64,000 nucleotides of DNA. Source: an uncultured Caryophanales bacterium. GTDB taxonomy: Bacteria > Bacillota_I > Bacilli_A > Acholeplasmatales > Anaeroplasmataceae. Of this stretch, positions 18,579-27,645 are shown one piece after another. A program made the translations under genes and the position numbers. The notes below the pieces were generated by a model that saw nothing but the letters and a program-made list of their open reading frames with translations, had not been told where the DNA came from and did not search any database. The stretch covers positions 62,001 through 126,000 of the forward strand of contig CAMJFY010000002.1 of NCBI GenBank assembly GCA_946405105.1, written 5' to 3'. The first letter of the stretch is position 1; each line of letters begins with the position of its first letter.

Positions 18579-20618
18579 ATGAATAAATTATCAAAGATAA
18601 TATTTGCAAGCGCAAGCATGTTTTTGGGAGTTGTTACAGCTTGCAGCTTAACAGCATGTAATCCTAAAAAAGATACTGCAAACAATAATACAAGTACCAA
18701 TAGTGCTGCCAATGATGTAACCCTTGAGCTACCTGATACACCTTTCAAATATAGTTATGGTCTTTCTAAAGCAATCATTGAAGAAAATATCAGAAATAAT
18801 GTTAGAACAAATGGAACTATAACAATAAGTGGAGTTAATGACTCTATTGGAACACATTCAATTACTATAGTTGCTACAAAGGATGGTAAATCAGTTTCTA
18901 AAAGTGCAACATTAATTATTGCAGATGATGCTTTAACATTTACTATTTCAAACTATGTATTTACTTTTGAATATGGTGTTACAGCAGCAACTATTGAATC
19001 AACTATAAAGGCAAGCTGTTCAACTAACGGAGCGCTAACAGTAACTGGAATTGATACATCTTTAGGAGTACATACAGTAACAGTATTTGCTGTTAAGGGA
19101 AATAAATCATCTAGTAAAACAATTACAGTAAAAATATTAGAGGGTGATGTTACACTAGATATTTCAAAAGATGTATTTACTTTTGATTACGGTGTTACAG
19201 CAGCAACTATTGAATCAACTATAAAGGCAAGCTGTTCATCTAATGGAAGCATTTCAATTTATGGAATTGAAACAACTGCAGGAACTCATACAGTAACAGT
19301 ATTTGCTGTTAAGGGAAATAAATCAGTAAACCAAACAGTAGTTGTAAAAATAATAGAAGATGATGTTACATTAGATATTTCAAAAGATGAATTTACTTTT
19401 GAATATGGTGTTACAGCAGCAACTATTGAATCAACTATAAAGGCAAGCTGTTCATCTAATGGAAGCATTTCAATTTATGGAATTGAAACAACTGCAGGAA
19501 CTCATACAGTAACAGTATTTGCTGTTAAGGGAAATAAATCAGTAAATCAAACAGTAACTGTAAAAATAGTAGAGGATGATGTTATACTAGATATTTCAAA
19601 AGATGTATTTGAATTTGAATATGAAACTACAGCAAATCAAATCAAAAATGAAATATTAAAATATACATCTTCAAATGGTACTATTTCATTCTCAGATTTT
19701 TCTATTGGAAAAGCAGGTAGTCAAACAGTAGTAGTATATGCTACAAAGGGAAATAAGAGTGCATTTACGACTGTAACTATTAATATCAAGGAAGAAGTAG
19801 TTATCAATTTTGAGATAGCAAAAACAAGCTATGAATTCCCATATGGCAAATCTAGTGAATTTATTAAAGAGACAATTTCTAGTCAAATTACAACTAATGG
19901 TACAATAGCATTTAGAAATATACCTTCATCAGCTGGAACATATAATGTAATAGTTGATTCAATATTAGGAAACAAGCTTGTATCAAAGAATGTTTCTGTT
20001 ACAATTAAAAATTCATCAAGTGTTGCTCTAGATTTCACTAAAACAGATTTTGAATTCTTATATGGACAAACTGTTGATGAAATGATTACAGAAATTGCAA
20101 AATATACTATTTCAAATGGTACATTAGAAATATCATCATATTTTACTAACTGTGGTAGTGGTACTTTTAGTATAACTGCTAAATATAATGGTAATTCTAC
20201 AACTAAAAATATAAATGTTACAATTAATCCAGATAAAAGTAAACTTAAATTAACATATATAAGTACAACTAATTCAACTTCTAAATTAACTATCAGATTA
20301 ACTGTTGAAAATAACACTGGTAAAGATATTGATGAGTTCACATTTTTAGTATTAATTCATGATGGAACATATGGTAGAGGATTCTTTGGAAAAACCGTTA
20401 AATTTCCTATTAATTATGGAACAAGTACAACATTAAAAAATGGAGAAACAAATGTATTATCACTATATACGAATTATAATTCAAACTTTGTAATAAAGCG
20501 TATTGAAGATTATGAATTCTCATCATCAGATATTACAGGATATGATTATGATTATCTACATGGTGTTTCAAGTTTTTCTTGGAAATGGATAATAGGCGAC
20601 ATTGTTTTCACAGACTAA
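18579..20618 (+). CDS. Repeat-built surface lipoprotein with Ig-like domains
   Basis: This 679-residue lipoprotein has a signal peptide ending in lipobox LTAC (Cys near 27). From about residue 45 to 550 it is built from about seven units of 70-75 residues with pattern F.F.YG.T...I...I....S.NG....G......G.HTVTV.A.KGNKS...., which look like bacterial Ig-like beta-sandwiches. The C-terminal 130 residues (LTIRLTVENNTGKDIDEF) form a different beta-rich domain. It is most likely an adhesin or structural surface protein. A consensus promoter drives it, GAGGAG precedes the ATG, and direct repeats flank it. No catalytic motif is visible. Confidence 0.85.
   Translation: MNKLSKIIFASASMFLGVVTACSLTACNPKKDTANNNTSTNSAANDVTLELPDTPFKYSYGLSKAIIEENIRNNVRTNGTITISGVNDSIGTHSITIVATKDGKSVSKSATLIIADDALTFTISNYVFTFEYGVTAATIESTIKASCSTNGALTVTGIDTSLGVHTVTVFAVKGNKSSSKTITVKILEGDVTLDISKDVFTFDYGVTAATIESTIKASCSSNGSISIYGIETTAGTHTVTVFAVKGNKSVNQTVVVKIIEDDVTLDISKDEFTFEYGVTAATIESTIKASCSSNGSISIYGIETTAGTHTVTVFAVKGNKSVNQTVTVKIVEDDVILDISKDVFEFEYETTANQIKNEILKYTSSNGTISFSDFSIGKAGSQTVVVYATKGNKSAFTTVTINIKEEVVINFEIAKTSYEFPYGKSSEFIKETISSQITTNGTIAFRNIPSSAGTYNVIVDSILGNKLVSKNVSVTIKNSSSVALDFTKTDFEFLYGQTVDEMITEIAKYTISNGTLEISSYFTNCGSGTFSITAKYNGNSTTKNINVTINPDKSKLKLTYISTTNSTSKLTIRLTVENNTGKDIDEFTFLVLIHDGTYGRGFFGKTVKFPINYGTSTTLKNGETNVLSLYTNYNSNFVIKRIEDYEFSSSDITGYDYDYLHGVSSFSWKWIIGDIVFTD
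18930..19577 (+). repeat. 216-bp tandem repeats within the lipoprotein gene
   Basis: The unit has a 216-base period (72 codons): the start GATGTTACA(C/T)TAGATATTTCAAAAGATG at 19146 recurs at 19362, and the two units are almost identical. A more diverged copy lies one period upstream. Such repeats can change copy number by slippage or recombination. Confidence 0.9.
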
Positions 20619-20635
20619 ATTAAAATAATAAATAA

Positions 20636-20672
20636 AATGAGCAGGAATTATTCATTATCCTGCTCTTTTTTT
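20636..20672. terminator. Shared bidirectional terminator between lipoprotein and yidD
   Basis: The stem GAGCAGGA/TCCTGCTC is followed by Ts on the plus strand. The yidD stop codon (minus strand) lies inside the hairpin, so the element may serve both convergent genes. Confidence 0.8.
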
Positions 20673-20932
20673 AATAGTTCTTCATTTTCTAATTCAATTT
20701 GTTTTTTCTCTTCCTTAGTTAATGGTACTGGATCATATCCACCCTTAAATAATGGATTACATCTTAATAATCTTTTTGTAGTTAAGAATGAAGCTTTAAC
20801 AAAATTGAATTTTTCATAACATTCTTTAGCATATTGACTACATGTTGGTATATATCTACACTTTGGAGGAGTGTTAGGTGATATACCAGTTTGGTACCAA
20901 TTTATTAGCTTAAGTGGTAATTTATTCCTCAT
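20648..20932 (-). CDS. yidD: Membrane protein insertion efficiency factor YidD
   Basis: This 94-residue protein matches YidD, a small peripheral membrane protein that assists YidC-type insertion. The hallmark motifs are present: INWYQTGISPNTPPKCRYIPTCSQYA at the N-terminus, with three conserved Cys or CxY positions, and CNPLFKGGYDPVP near residue 58-70. It lies away from the usual rnpA-yidC locus. The start overlaps the end of the DJ-1 gene by 11 bases on the same strand, so the two form an operon. The charged tail beyond residue 75 is variable in the family. Confidence 0.93.
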   Translation of the reverse strand: MRNKLPLKLINWYQTGISPNTPPKCRYIPTCSQYAKECYEKFNFVKASFLTTKRLLRCNPLFKGGYDPVPLTKEEKKQIELENEELLKKEQDNE

Positions 20933-21458
20933 AATAGATTCTAGTCCATAATGCTTTTAAGACTGCATCACCCATAGTCTTTTTAACGATTGCATAAGCA
21001 AAATCAAGAGAATAGGCTACACTTCTTGAAGTAATTAAATTTCCATCAACTACTACACCATCATCATGGTAAGTACCACCAAAATCATCATCCATTGATG
21101 TAAAGCATGTATAATTCTTACCTTTTAGGTGTCCTAGCATACCGAAAATAGTAGGAGCGGCACAAATACCACAAACTATCTTATTTTCGTTAAAGAAATA
21201 ATTTATCATTTCATGAACATATTTTGATTCTCTAAGGAATACATAATGTGGTCCACCTGGAACTAGTAAGCAATCATAGTCTTTATAATTAATTTCATCT
21301 AATGGAGTTACATTAGATAAATAAATATTATGATTACCTTTTACTACGCTTTTAGTAGAAGCAATAGTTAGATTAGCGCCAACTCTTCTTAAAATAGCGA
21401 ATGGTGCCATTGCCTCCTCTTCCTCAAAGCCATCGAAAATAATTGCTAAAATTTTCAT
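20922..21458 (-). CDS. DJ-1/PfpI-family protein
   Basis: This 178-residue flavodoxin-like protein of the DJ-1/ThiJ/PfpI superfamily has the nucleophile-elbow Cys in KIVCGICAAP (about residue 100) and the conserved Glu in DGFEEEEA (about 14-17). It ends with the family pattern GNLITSRSVAYSLDFAYAIV. Members act as glyoxalase/deglycase-like or stress proteins; the specific activity is unknown. The track starts at 21473, but ATG 21458 has GGAGG upstream and begins MKILAIIFDGFEEEE, the normal N-terminus. It is the first gene of a two-gene operon with yidD. Confidence 0.88.
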   Translation of the reverse strand: MKILAIIFDGFEEEEAMAPFAILRRVGANLTIASTKSVVKGNHNIYLSNVTPLDEINYKDYDCLLVPGGPHYVFLRESKYVHEMINYFFNENKIVCGICAAPTIFGMLGHLKGKNYTCFTSMDDDFGGTYHDDGVVVDGNLITSRSVAYSLDFAYAIVKKTMGDAVLKALWTRIYYEE

Positions 21459-21599
21459 AATTATCCTCCACAATTTCTTTAATTATAACATTAATATATT
21501 ATTTTTCAAAATTATTTTTATGATATTCATAAACTTGTAATTTTTCAAAATATATTATATTATATATAATATGGATTATTCTTTTTCGGGAGGCTAATT

Positions 21600-23273
21600 A
21601 TGGATATTAATTTTGAAAAGGGTACGGTTACCTTATTTGGTAAATCAACTAAATTTGATACATTAATTCGTAAGTTTGCGATGCTATCAGGTGAGCAAGC
21701 TTATCACTTCTTAATTAACAGAGGTATTCAGCTTCCAAGAAGAATGAATTGTCTTGCGTTAATGTCAGTATTAAACAAGAGAATAAAGTTTTTAAATTCG
21801 AATTCATTATCTAAGGATTATTTTGCTAGATTAAAATATTATAGCTCTTTTTCTGAGCAACAATTATTTAATTTATTCCTAAAAATCTGTAATGATCCTG
21901 ATTCATTCTATGCATATAGATATAATTTATTTAAGCTTATTTTAACTAATTTCGTAGCAATGGATTTCTCTGATGGAGAATTATCATATGTTAAGAATTT
22001 AAAGAAAGCAACAGTAGAAAGCTTTGAGCAATATTTTAATTACATCAGTGGAGCTGCCCTAGAACAAGAAGATACATTTGATGGACAAAATAAAAAAGTA
22101 TTATTTGATGCGTTAGAATTTAGTGCATCTAATCAAGAAATAATTGATATTGCTGGAAAATATGGATATGTAATTCCACAATCATTAAAGAAAGATGATT
22201 ACCTTGAATATATTTTCTGGTATATGCAAGGTAATAATACATATAACGATGAAGTAGCTGAAGGCTTAAGAGAAATGACAGTAAGCCAATTAGATATATT
22301 CACAAAGAGAATGAATATACCTATGACATCTACATTATCTAAGAAAGAAATGATTACATATTTAGCATATCTATTAGATAAGGCTACATATGATATGACA
22401 AGTATCAGAAGATTTGAAACTTCTGATGAATATCAGCCATTTATATTTAGTGTAGATTTAAATTCAGTATCTGTTTTCGGTAATGGAAAGCCTAAGAAGG
22501 TAATTCATTATAAGGGCGAAGATGAAGATAAAGAAGAATTCAAGCAAGTATTAATTGCTGAAGCTGAAGAGGCTGAGGCTGAAGAAGCTGCAGAGGCAGC
22601 AGCTGCTGCAGCTGCCCTAGAAGCTCAAAAGAAGGCTGAAGAGGAAGCTTTAAGAAAAGCCGAGGAAGAACAGAAAAAGGCAGAACAGGATGCTTTACTT
22701 GAAAGTATTCCAGAAGATCCAGGTATTGATGTTGCTGAAGGAGAGACTTATGAATTTGTTGATGCAGTTTATGAGGATCCATCACAAAAGCCTGCTGAAG
22801 AGCCACAACAAGAGGAAGCAGAAGCTACTGAAGAGGTAGTTGAAGAGGTTCAAGAGGAGCCAGGCGTAGTTTATGAAGAAACTGAAGCTGCAGCTCAAGA
22901 AATTGAAAATACATATGATGAGCTAACTGAAGGAGCACCTGAGGGTACAAGTGCTGAATACCTTGAGGAACAAAATGCAGAGGAGCCTATTATCCTTGAT
23001 GAGGATTTAAGTGATGTTGAAAGTGCATCTGATGAGGAAATAGCTGCATTAATGTATGAAAATGGAATGAGAGATGCAGAAGTTGAAACTGAAGAAGCTC
23101 CTAAGGATTTAGATTTCAATGCATATGATGTAAAGAAAAATGAATTATATGGCTCAGAAACAATTATGAAATATGCTAATAACACTTCTGTTAAGACTAT
23201 AATTATTTCTATTTTCTTAGGATTAAGTGTTGTTGCAGCAATAATTGTTTTAGCTGTTGTTTTAAAAGGGTAA
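21600..23273 (+). CDS. Tail-anchored acidic protein of unknown function
   Basis: This 557-residue protein has three parts. Residues 1-300 are a soluble helical region, including a SAP/Rho-N-like patch (MTVSQLDIFTKRMNIPMTSTLSKKEMITYLAYLLD, about 225-260). Residues about 310-360 are an Ala/Glu/Lys coiled coil. Residues about 365-505 are very acidic and probably disordered. One C-terminal membrane helix (about 531-556, ending VVLKG) makes it a tail-anchored protein facing the cytoplasm. There is no signal peptide. GGGAGG precedes the ATG, and mutS starts 6 bases after its stop, so the two are co-transcribed. I do not recognise the family; a DNA- or division-related tether is only a guess. Confidence 0.75.
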   Translation: MDINFEKGTVTLFGKSTKFDTLIRKFAMLSGEQAYHFLINRGIQLPRRMNCLALMSVLNKRIKFLNSNSLSKDYFARLKYYSSFSEQQLFNLFLKICNDPDSFYAYRYNLFKLILTNFVAMDFSDGELSYVKNLKKATVESFEQYFNYISGAALEQEDTFDGQNKKVLFDALEFSASNQEIIDIAGKYGYVIPQSLKKDDYLEYIFWYMQGNNTYNDEVAEGLREMTVSQLDIFTKRMNIPMTSTLSKKEMITYLAYLLDKATYDMTSIRRFETSDEYQPFIFSVDLNSVSVFGNGKPKKVIHYKGEDEDKEEFKQVLIAEAEEAEAEEAAEAAAAAAALEAQKKAEEEALRKAEEEQKKAEQDALLESIPEDPGIDVAEGETYEFVDAVYEDPSQKPAEEPQQEEAEATEEVVEEVQEEPGVVYEETEAAAQEIENTYDELTEGAPEGTSAEYLEEQNAEEPIILDEDLSDVESASDEEIAALMYENGMRDAEVETEEAPKDLDFNAYDVKKNELYGSETIMKYANNTSVKTIIISIFLGLSVVAAIIVLAVVLKG

Positions 23274-23279
23274 TTAATT

Positions 23280-25826
23280 ATGAGTGGTGAAGCAAAATAT
23301 AGCCCAATGATTGAGCAATACCTTGAAATTAAAAATAAGTATAAGGATTATATCTTGTTTTACCGTGTTGGAGATTTTTACGAGATGTTTTTAGATGATG
23401 CTTATCTAGCATCAAGAGAATTAGAATTAGCTCTAACTGGTAAGGATGCAGGAAGAGATGAGAGAATACCTATGTGCGGTGTTCCTTTTCATGCTGCAGA
23501 TCAATATATTGAAAAGCTAGTATCAAAGGGATATAAGGTTGCGATAGGTGAACAAATAGAGGATCCTAAATCAGCAGTAGGATTAGTAAGAAGAGGAATA
23601 ACTAAAATTATTACTCCAGGTACTATTGATTCAGGATTATCTGATAAGGAAAATAATTTTATCGCATCTATAATCAATATAAAAAGAGAATATGTATTAT
23701 GCTATAGTGATATGACTACAGGTGAGGGCTATGTAGCTATTTATAAATCTGTTGATGTATTAATGAATGAAATATTATCATTACACATTAAAGAAATAGT
23801 ATTAGCTGATGATTTCAATAATAAGAGAATTGAAGATTTTATTGTTAATAATCAAATTGCCTTATCATATATTTCTGTATATGAAATACCTGATAATTTA
23901 TCATATATAGCTAAGAATATATTGCCTATATATCACAAATCTATAGGTATTTTAGTTCAGTATTTTATTGAAACTAAAAAATGTGAACCAACATTCTTTA
24001 AGGAATTTATGTCATATAATCCTAAAGAATATCTACATTTAGACGCTTTTACAAAGAAGAATCTAGAATTAATAGAAACATTAAGATTAGGACAAAAGAA
24101 TGGTTCTTTATTATGGCTAATAGATAAATGTAATACAGCTATGGGCTCTAGATTATTACATAAATGGATTGATAAGCCATTAACTGATTTAGAAGAAATC
24201 AATAAAAGATTAGATTTTGTTGATGCATTAAATAAAAATATCATCATTAAAAATGATATTAAGCAGGAATTTAAAAATGTATATGACCTAGAAAGAATTA
24301 TCGGAAGAATTTCTTCAGGTAGTGCTAATGCCAAAGATTTAGTATGGCTAAGAAGAAGCTTACATGCAGTTCCTATTTTAATTGAATCATTATCTAAATT
24401 AGATTTAGCTGATGCTAAAGATTTGGCCTCATCTATAGATGCTCATGAAAATTTATGTCATTTATTAGATATAAGCTTAGTAGAAAATCCACCACTATCT
24501 GTAAAAGAGGGCGGATTAATTAATGATGGTTATAATCAAAAGCTTGATGAAATAAGAGACATTTCTAAAAATGGTAAAGAATGGATTTTAAATTATGAAG
24601 CTAAACAAAAAGAATTAACTGGAATTAAAACCCTAAAGGTTGGATACAATAGAGTTACTGGATATTTCATTGAGGTATCTAAGGGAGCTATTAAAGATAT
24701 TCCAGAAGAATTAAATTATGTTAGAAGATCAACATTAGTTAATGCTGAAAGATTCATTACTCCAGAACTTAAGCAATATGAAGAAATGGTATTAAATGCT
24801 AAAGAACAAATAGAAGCAATTGAATATGAGCTATTTGTAGGTTTAAGAAATGAAGCTTGTAAATATATCATTAGCTTACAAAAATTAGCTGATATTATTT
24901 CAATGGTAGATTGCTTTATAGCATTATCGGATATTTCATTAAAATATAATTATGTTAGACCAACATTTAACGATAATAGAACTATAAATATTGTAGATGG
25001 AAGACACCCAGTATTAGAAACAATAATTGGTCCAAATTATATAGTTAATGATTGTGTTATTAACAAATATAACATGATGCTTATAACAGGACCTAATATG
25101 AGTGGTAAATCTACATATATGAGAATGCTAGCATTAATTATTATTCTTGCTCAAATTGGATCATTTGTTCCAGCTAAGAGTGCTGATTTAATGATATTTG
25201 ATTCTATTTATACAAGAATTGGTGCGTCTGATGATTTAGTATCTGGTCAATCAACATTCATGGTTGAAATGACTGAAGCTAATTATGCAATCTCAAACGC
25301 AACTAAGAATAGCTTAGTATTATTTGATGAAATAGGTAGAGGTACTGCAACATTTGATGGTATGGCATTAGCTCAATCTATTTTAGAATATCTACATGAA
25401 AAGGTTGGATGTATTACATTATTCTCAACACATTATCATGAATTAACTCAGCTTGAAACAAAGCTAAAGAGATTAAAGAATGTCCATGTTGAGGCAAAAG
25501 AAAGTGATAATGGTGTTGTTTTCTTACATAAGGTAATAGATGGACCTACAGATAAATCATATGGTATTAATGTTGCCTCACTTGCAGGCTTACCTAAGAG
25601 CTTAATAGAAAGAAGTAAGCAGGTATTACAAAAGCTTGAGGAAGATAATAATACAAATAACAGTATTAGCCTAGATTTATTTAATTTTGAGGAATATGAT
25701 AATAAGCCTGAGGTTAAAGAAGAAACTAAGGCTGAAAAGATAAAGAAGGCATTAGATGAAGTAGATGTTAATAGAATTTCACCTATTGAAGCCTTAAATA
25801 TTTTAAATATGCTAAAGGAGATATAA
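23280..25826 (+). CDS. mutS: DNA mismatch repair protein MutS
   Basis: This 848-residue MutS recognises mismatches and small loops. The mismatch-wedge motif is F33-Y34-E35 in VGDFYEMF. Connector, lever and clamp domains follow. The C-terminal ABC-type ATPase has Walker A GPNMSGKSTYM near 603, the TYRIGASD-like loop (IYTRIGASDDLVSGQSTFMVEM), Walker B LVLFDEIGRGT near 679, and the STHYHEL motif. The helix-turn-helix dimerisation region follows, ending without a long beta-clamp tail. It is followed two bases later by mutL, forming a repair operon. Confidence 0.98.
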   Translation: MSGEAKYSPMIEQYLEIKNKYKDYILFYRVGDFYEMFLDDAYLASRELELALTGKDAGRDERIPMCGVPFHAADQYIEKLVSKGYKVAIGEQIEDPKSAVGLVRRGITKIITPGTIDSGLSDKENNFIASIINIKREYVLCYSDMTTGEGYVAIYKSVDVLMNEILSLHIKEIVLADDFNNKRIEDFIVNNQIALSYISVYEIPDNLSYIAKNILPIYHKSIGILVQYFIETKKCEPTFFKEFMSYNPKEYLHLDAFTKKNLELIETLRLGQKNGSLLWLIDKCNTAMGSRLLHKWIDKPLTDLEEINKRLDFVDALNKNIIIKNDIKQEFKNVYDLERIIGRISSGSANAKDLVWLRRSLHAVPILIESLSKLDLADAKDLASSIDAHENLCHLLDISLVENPPLSVKEGGLINDGYNQKLDEIRDISKNGKEWILNYEAKQKELTGIKTLKVGYNRVTGYFIEVSKGAIKDIPEELNYVRRSTLVNAERFITPELKQYEEMVLNAKEQIEAIEYELFVGLRNEACKYIISLQKLADIISMVDCFIALSDISLKYNYVRPTFNDNRTINIVDGRHPVLETIIGPNYIVNDCVINKYNMMLITGPNMSGKSTYMRMLALIIILAQIGSFVPAKSADLMIFDSIYTRIGASDDLVSGQSTFMVEMTEANYAISNATKNSLVLFDEIGRGTATFDGMALAQSILEYLHEKVGCITLFSTHYHELTQLETKLKRLKNVHVEAKESDNGVVFLHKVIDGPTDKSYGINVASLAGLPKSLIERSKQVLQKLEEDNNTNNSISLDLFNFEEYDNKPEVKEETKAEKIKKALDEVDVNRISPIEALNILNMLKEI

Positions 25827-25827
25827 T

Positions 25828-27645
25828 ATGTCAAAGATTGTAAAAATGTCTCCTAAGCTAGCTAATTTAATTGCGGCAGGAGAGGTCGTTGAAAGACCAT
25901 CATCTGTTGTAAAGGAATTAATTGAAAATTCAATTGATGCCAAAGCCACTATGATTAAGCTTTATTTAAAAAATGGTGGTATTGATGAAATAATAATTGT
26001 AGATGATGGAGAAGGAATGGATAAAGAAGATGTAGTTGCTGCATTCCTACCTCATGCTACATCTAAAATTAAAAATGAATATGATTTACAAAGAATAAAA
26101 ACATTAGGCTTTAGAGGTGAAGCCATCGCGTCTATTGCCGAAGTTAGTAATATGACAATATCTTCATCAACAAATGGTAATGAAGGATATATGTGTCATT
26201 ATAAATATGGTATTAAAATTGAAGAAGGAATTATTAACCACAATAAGGGTACAACTATTACAGTTAATAATTTGTTCTTTAATACCCCAGCTAGATTAAA
26301 ATACCTTAAGCCAGCTAAAACTGAATTATCATCTATAATGTTTTTTATTGATAGAATAGCTATGGCTCATCCTGAAATCAAATTTATGATTTCATCAGAC
26401 GATAGGGTTATTTTCCAAACAACAGGACAAAATAATGATATGACATTAATGGCTGAAATATATGGTACTGATGTAGCTAAAAAGCTAATTAGCTCATCGT
26501 ATACAGATATGGGATATAAAACTAAGCTATTATTTGCCAAGCCTGAGGTATATAGATCTAACAAATTAGAAATTACAATGATATGTAATGGAAGATATGT
26601 TAAAAATTATAATATTACAAAGGCTGTAGTTGATGCCTTCCAAACATATATTCCAATTAATAAATATCCAGTTGGTATTCTTTATTTTGATATAGATCCA
26701 TTATTAATTGATGTTAATGTTCATCCAACAAAAACTGAAATTAAAATATCAAATGAAGATAAAATCTGTGAAAGATTAATCAAAGAAATAAAGGATATGC
26801 TAGAAAAATATAAGCATATACCTACAAGAGAAATAGTTCACAAGGATGCTTATGTAAAGACTTCAATCTTTGATCAGCCTATACTTGAGGAAGAAACAGT
26901 TTATGTTAGTGATTTAACTAACAAGGATTTAAATAATGTAGATTTTTCCAAAGCAGAAATAAAATCAGTATCTGAAAAGCCTAAACAGGAAAAGATAAAT
27001 GATTATAATTCTACAATGGAAATAATTAAAGATAATACAGAAATAATAATAGATAAAAAGATACCATATATGGAATATGTTGGTGAAATATTTGGAACAT
27101 ATTTAATATTCCAAAATGATGATGGTATGTATTTAGTAGATCAGCATGCTGCGGCAGAAAGAGTCAATTATGAATATTATTATGAAATATTATCTAATCC
27201 AAATCAGCCAATTACTGATTTATTGATTCCAGAAATTTATACATTCTCTAAATCAGAATCATTGTTTATTCAAGATCATTTAGCTGATTTTGAAAAAATA
27301 GGATTTAGATTAGAACAATCAGGACCTACAGATTTTACATTAAGATCTATTCCTTTATGGGTTCAGGACTCTAATTCAATTGATTGTATCTATGATTTAT
27401 TAGAGCTTATGACTGAAAATAAAAAGATAGATATAATGCATTTTAGAGATTACATAACTAAACAAATTAGCTGTAAATCATCTATTAAAGCAAATCATAG
27501 AATCTCAAATGAGGAGGTTAGTGTATTAATGGAAAGACTAAATAAATGTAAGAATCCATTTACATGCCCTCATGGTAGACCAACTATAATTAAGCTATCA
27601 ATATCTGATTTAGAAAAAATGTTTGAAAGGATTCAATCAAAATGA
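25828..27645 (+). CDS. mutL: DNA mismatch repair protein MutL with endonuclease motif
   Basis: This 605-residue MutL has an N-terminal GHKL ATPase with VVKELIENSIDA (Mg-binding Asn), DDGEGM and TLGFRGEA. The C-terminal dimerisation domain has DQHAAAERVNYE near residue 437, matching the DQHA(X)2E(X)4E metal-binding nickase motif, plus CPHGRP near the end. It should therefore nick DNA itself, as expected in bacteria without MutH. It starts right after mutS, and the next gene overlaps its stop by four bases. Confidence 0.97.
   Translation: MSKIVKMSPKLANLIAAGEVVERPSSVVKELIENSIDAKATMIKLYLKNGGIDEIIIVDDGEGMDKEDVVAAFLPHATSKIKNEYDLQRIKTLGFRGEAIASIAEVSNMTISSSTNGNEGYMCHYKYGIKIEEGIINHNKGTTITVNNLFFNTPARLKYLKPAKTELSSIMFFIDRIAMAHPEIKFMISSDDRVIFQTTGQNNDMTLMAEIYGTDVAKKLISSSYTDMGYKTKLLFAKPEVYRSNKLEITMICNGRYVKNYNITKAVVDAFQTYIPINKYPVGILYFDIDPLLIDVNVHPTKTEIKISNEDKICERLIKEIKDMLEKYKHIPTREIVHKDAYVKTSIFDQPILEEETVYVSDLTNKDLNNVDFSKAEIKSVSEKPKQEKINDYNSTMEIIKDNTEIIIDKKIPYMEYVGEIFGTYLIFQNDDGMYLVDQHAAAERVNYEYYYEILSNPNQPITDLLIPEIYTFSKSESLFIQDHLADFEKIGFRLEQSGPTDFTLRSIPLWVQDSNSIDCIYDLLELMTENKKIDIMHFRDYITKQISCKSSIKANHRISNEEVSVLMERLNKCKNPFTCPHGRPTIIKLSISDLEKMFERIQSK

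Larger units (their letters stand above)
18452..20644. repeat. 30-bp direct repeats bracketing the Ig-like lipoprotein gene
   Basis: CTAAATTAAAATAATAAATAAAATGAGCAG is identical at 18452-18481 and 20615-20644, and similarity continues into the two terminator hairpins. The left copy covers the last codons of the hypothetical gene; the right copy begins at the stop region of the lipoprotein. The enclosed DNA is essentially one promoter plus one gene, so this looks like a duplicated or inserted cassette. Confidence 0.75.

Noticed and set aside
19883-20341. 152-codon minus-strand ORF
   Set aside because: It is a shadow of the repeat lipoprotein gene, in the opposite frame, and mirrors its Val/Thr-rich codons.
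20637-20819. Plus-strand ORF of 60 codons across yidD
   Set aside because: yidD on the minus strand has clear family motifs, so this is a shadow.
22540-22806. 88-codon minus-strand ORF rich in Gln and Leu
   Set aside because: It is the reverse of the Ala/Glu-rich coiled-coil region and has no ribosome site.
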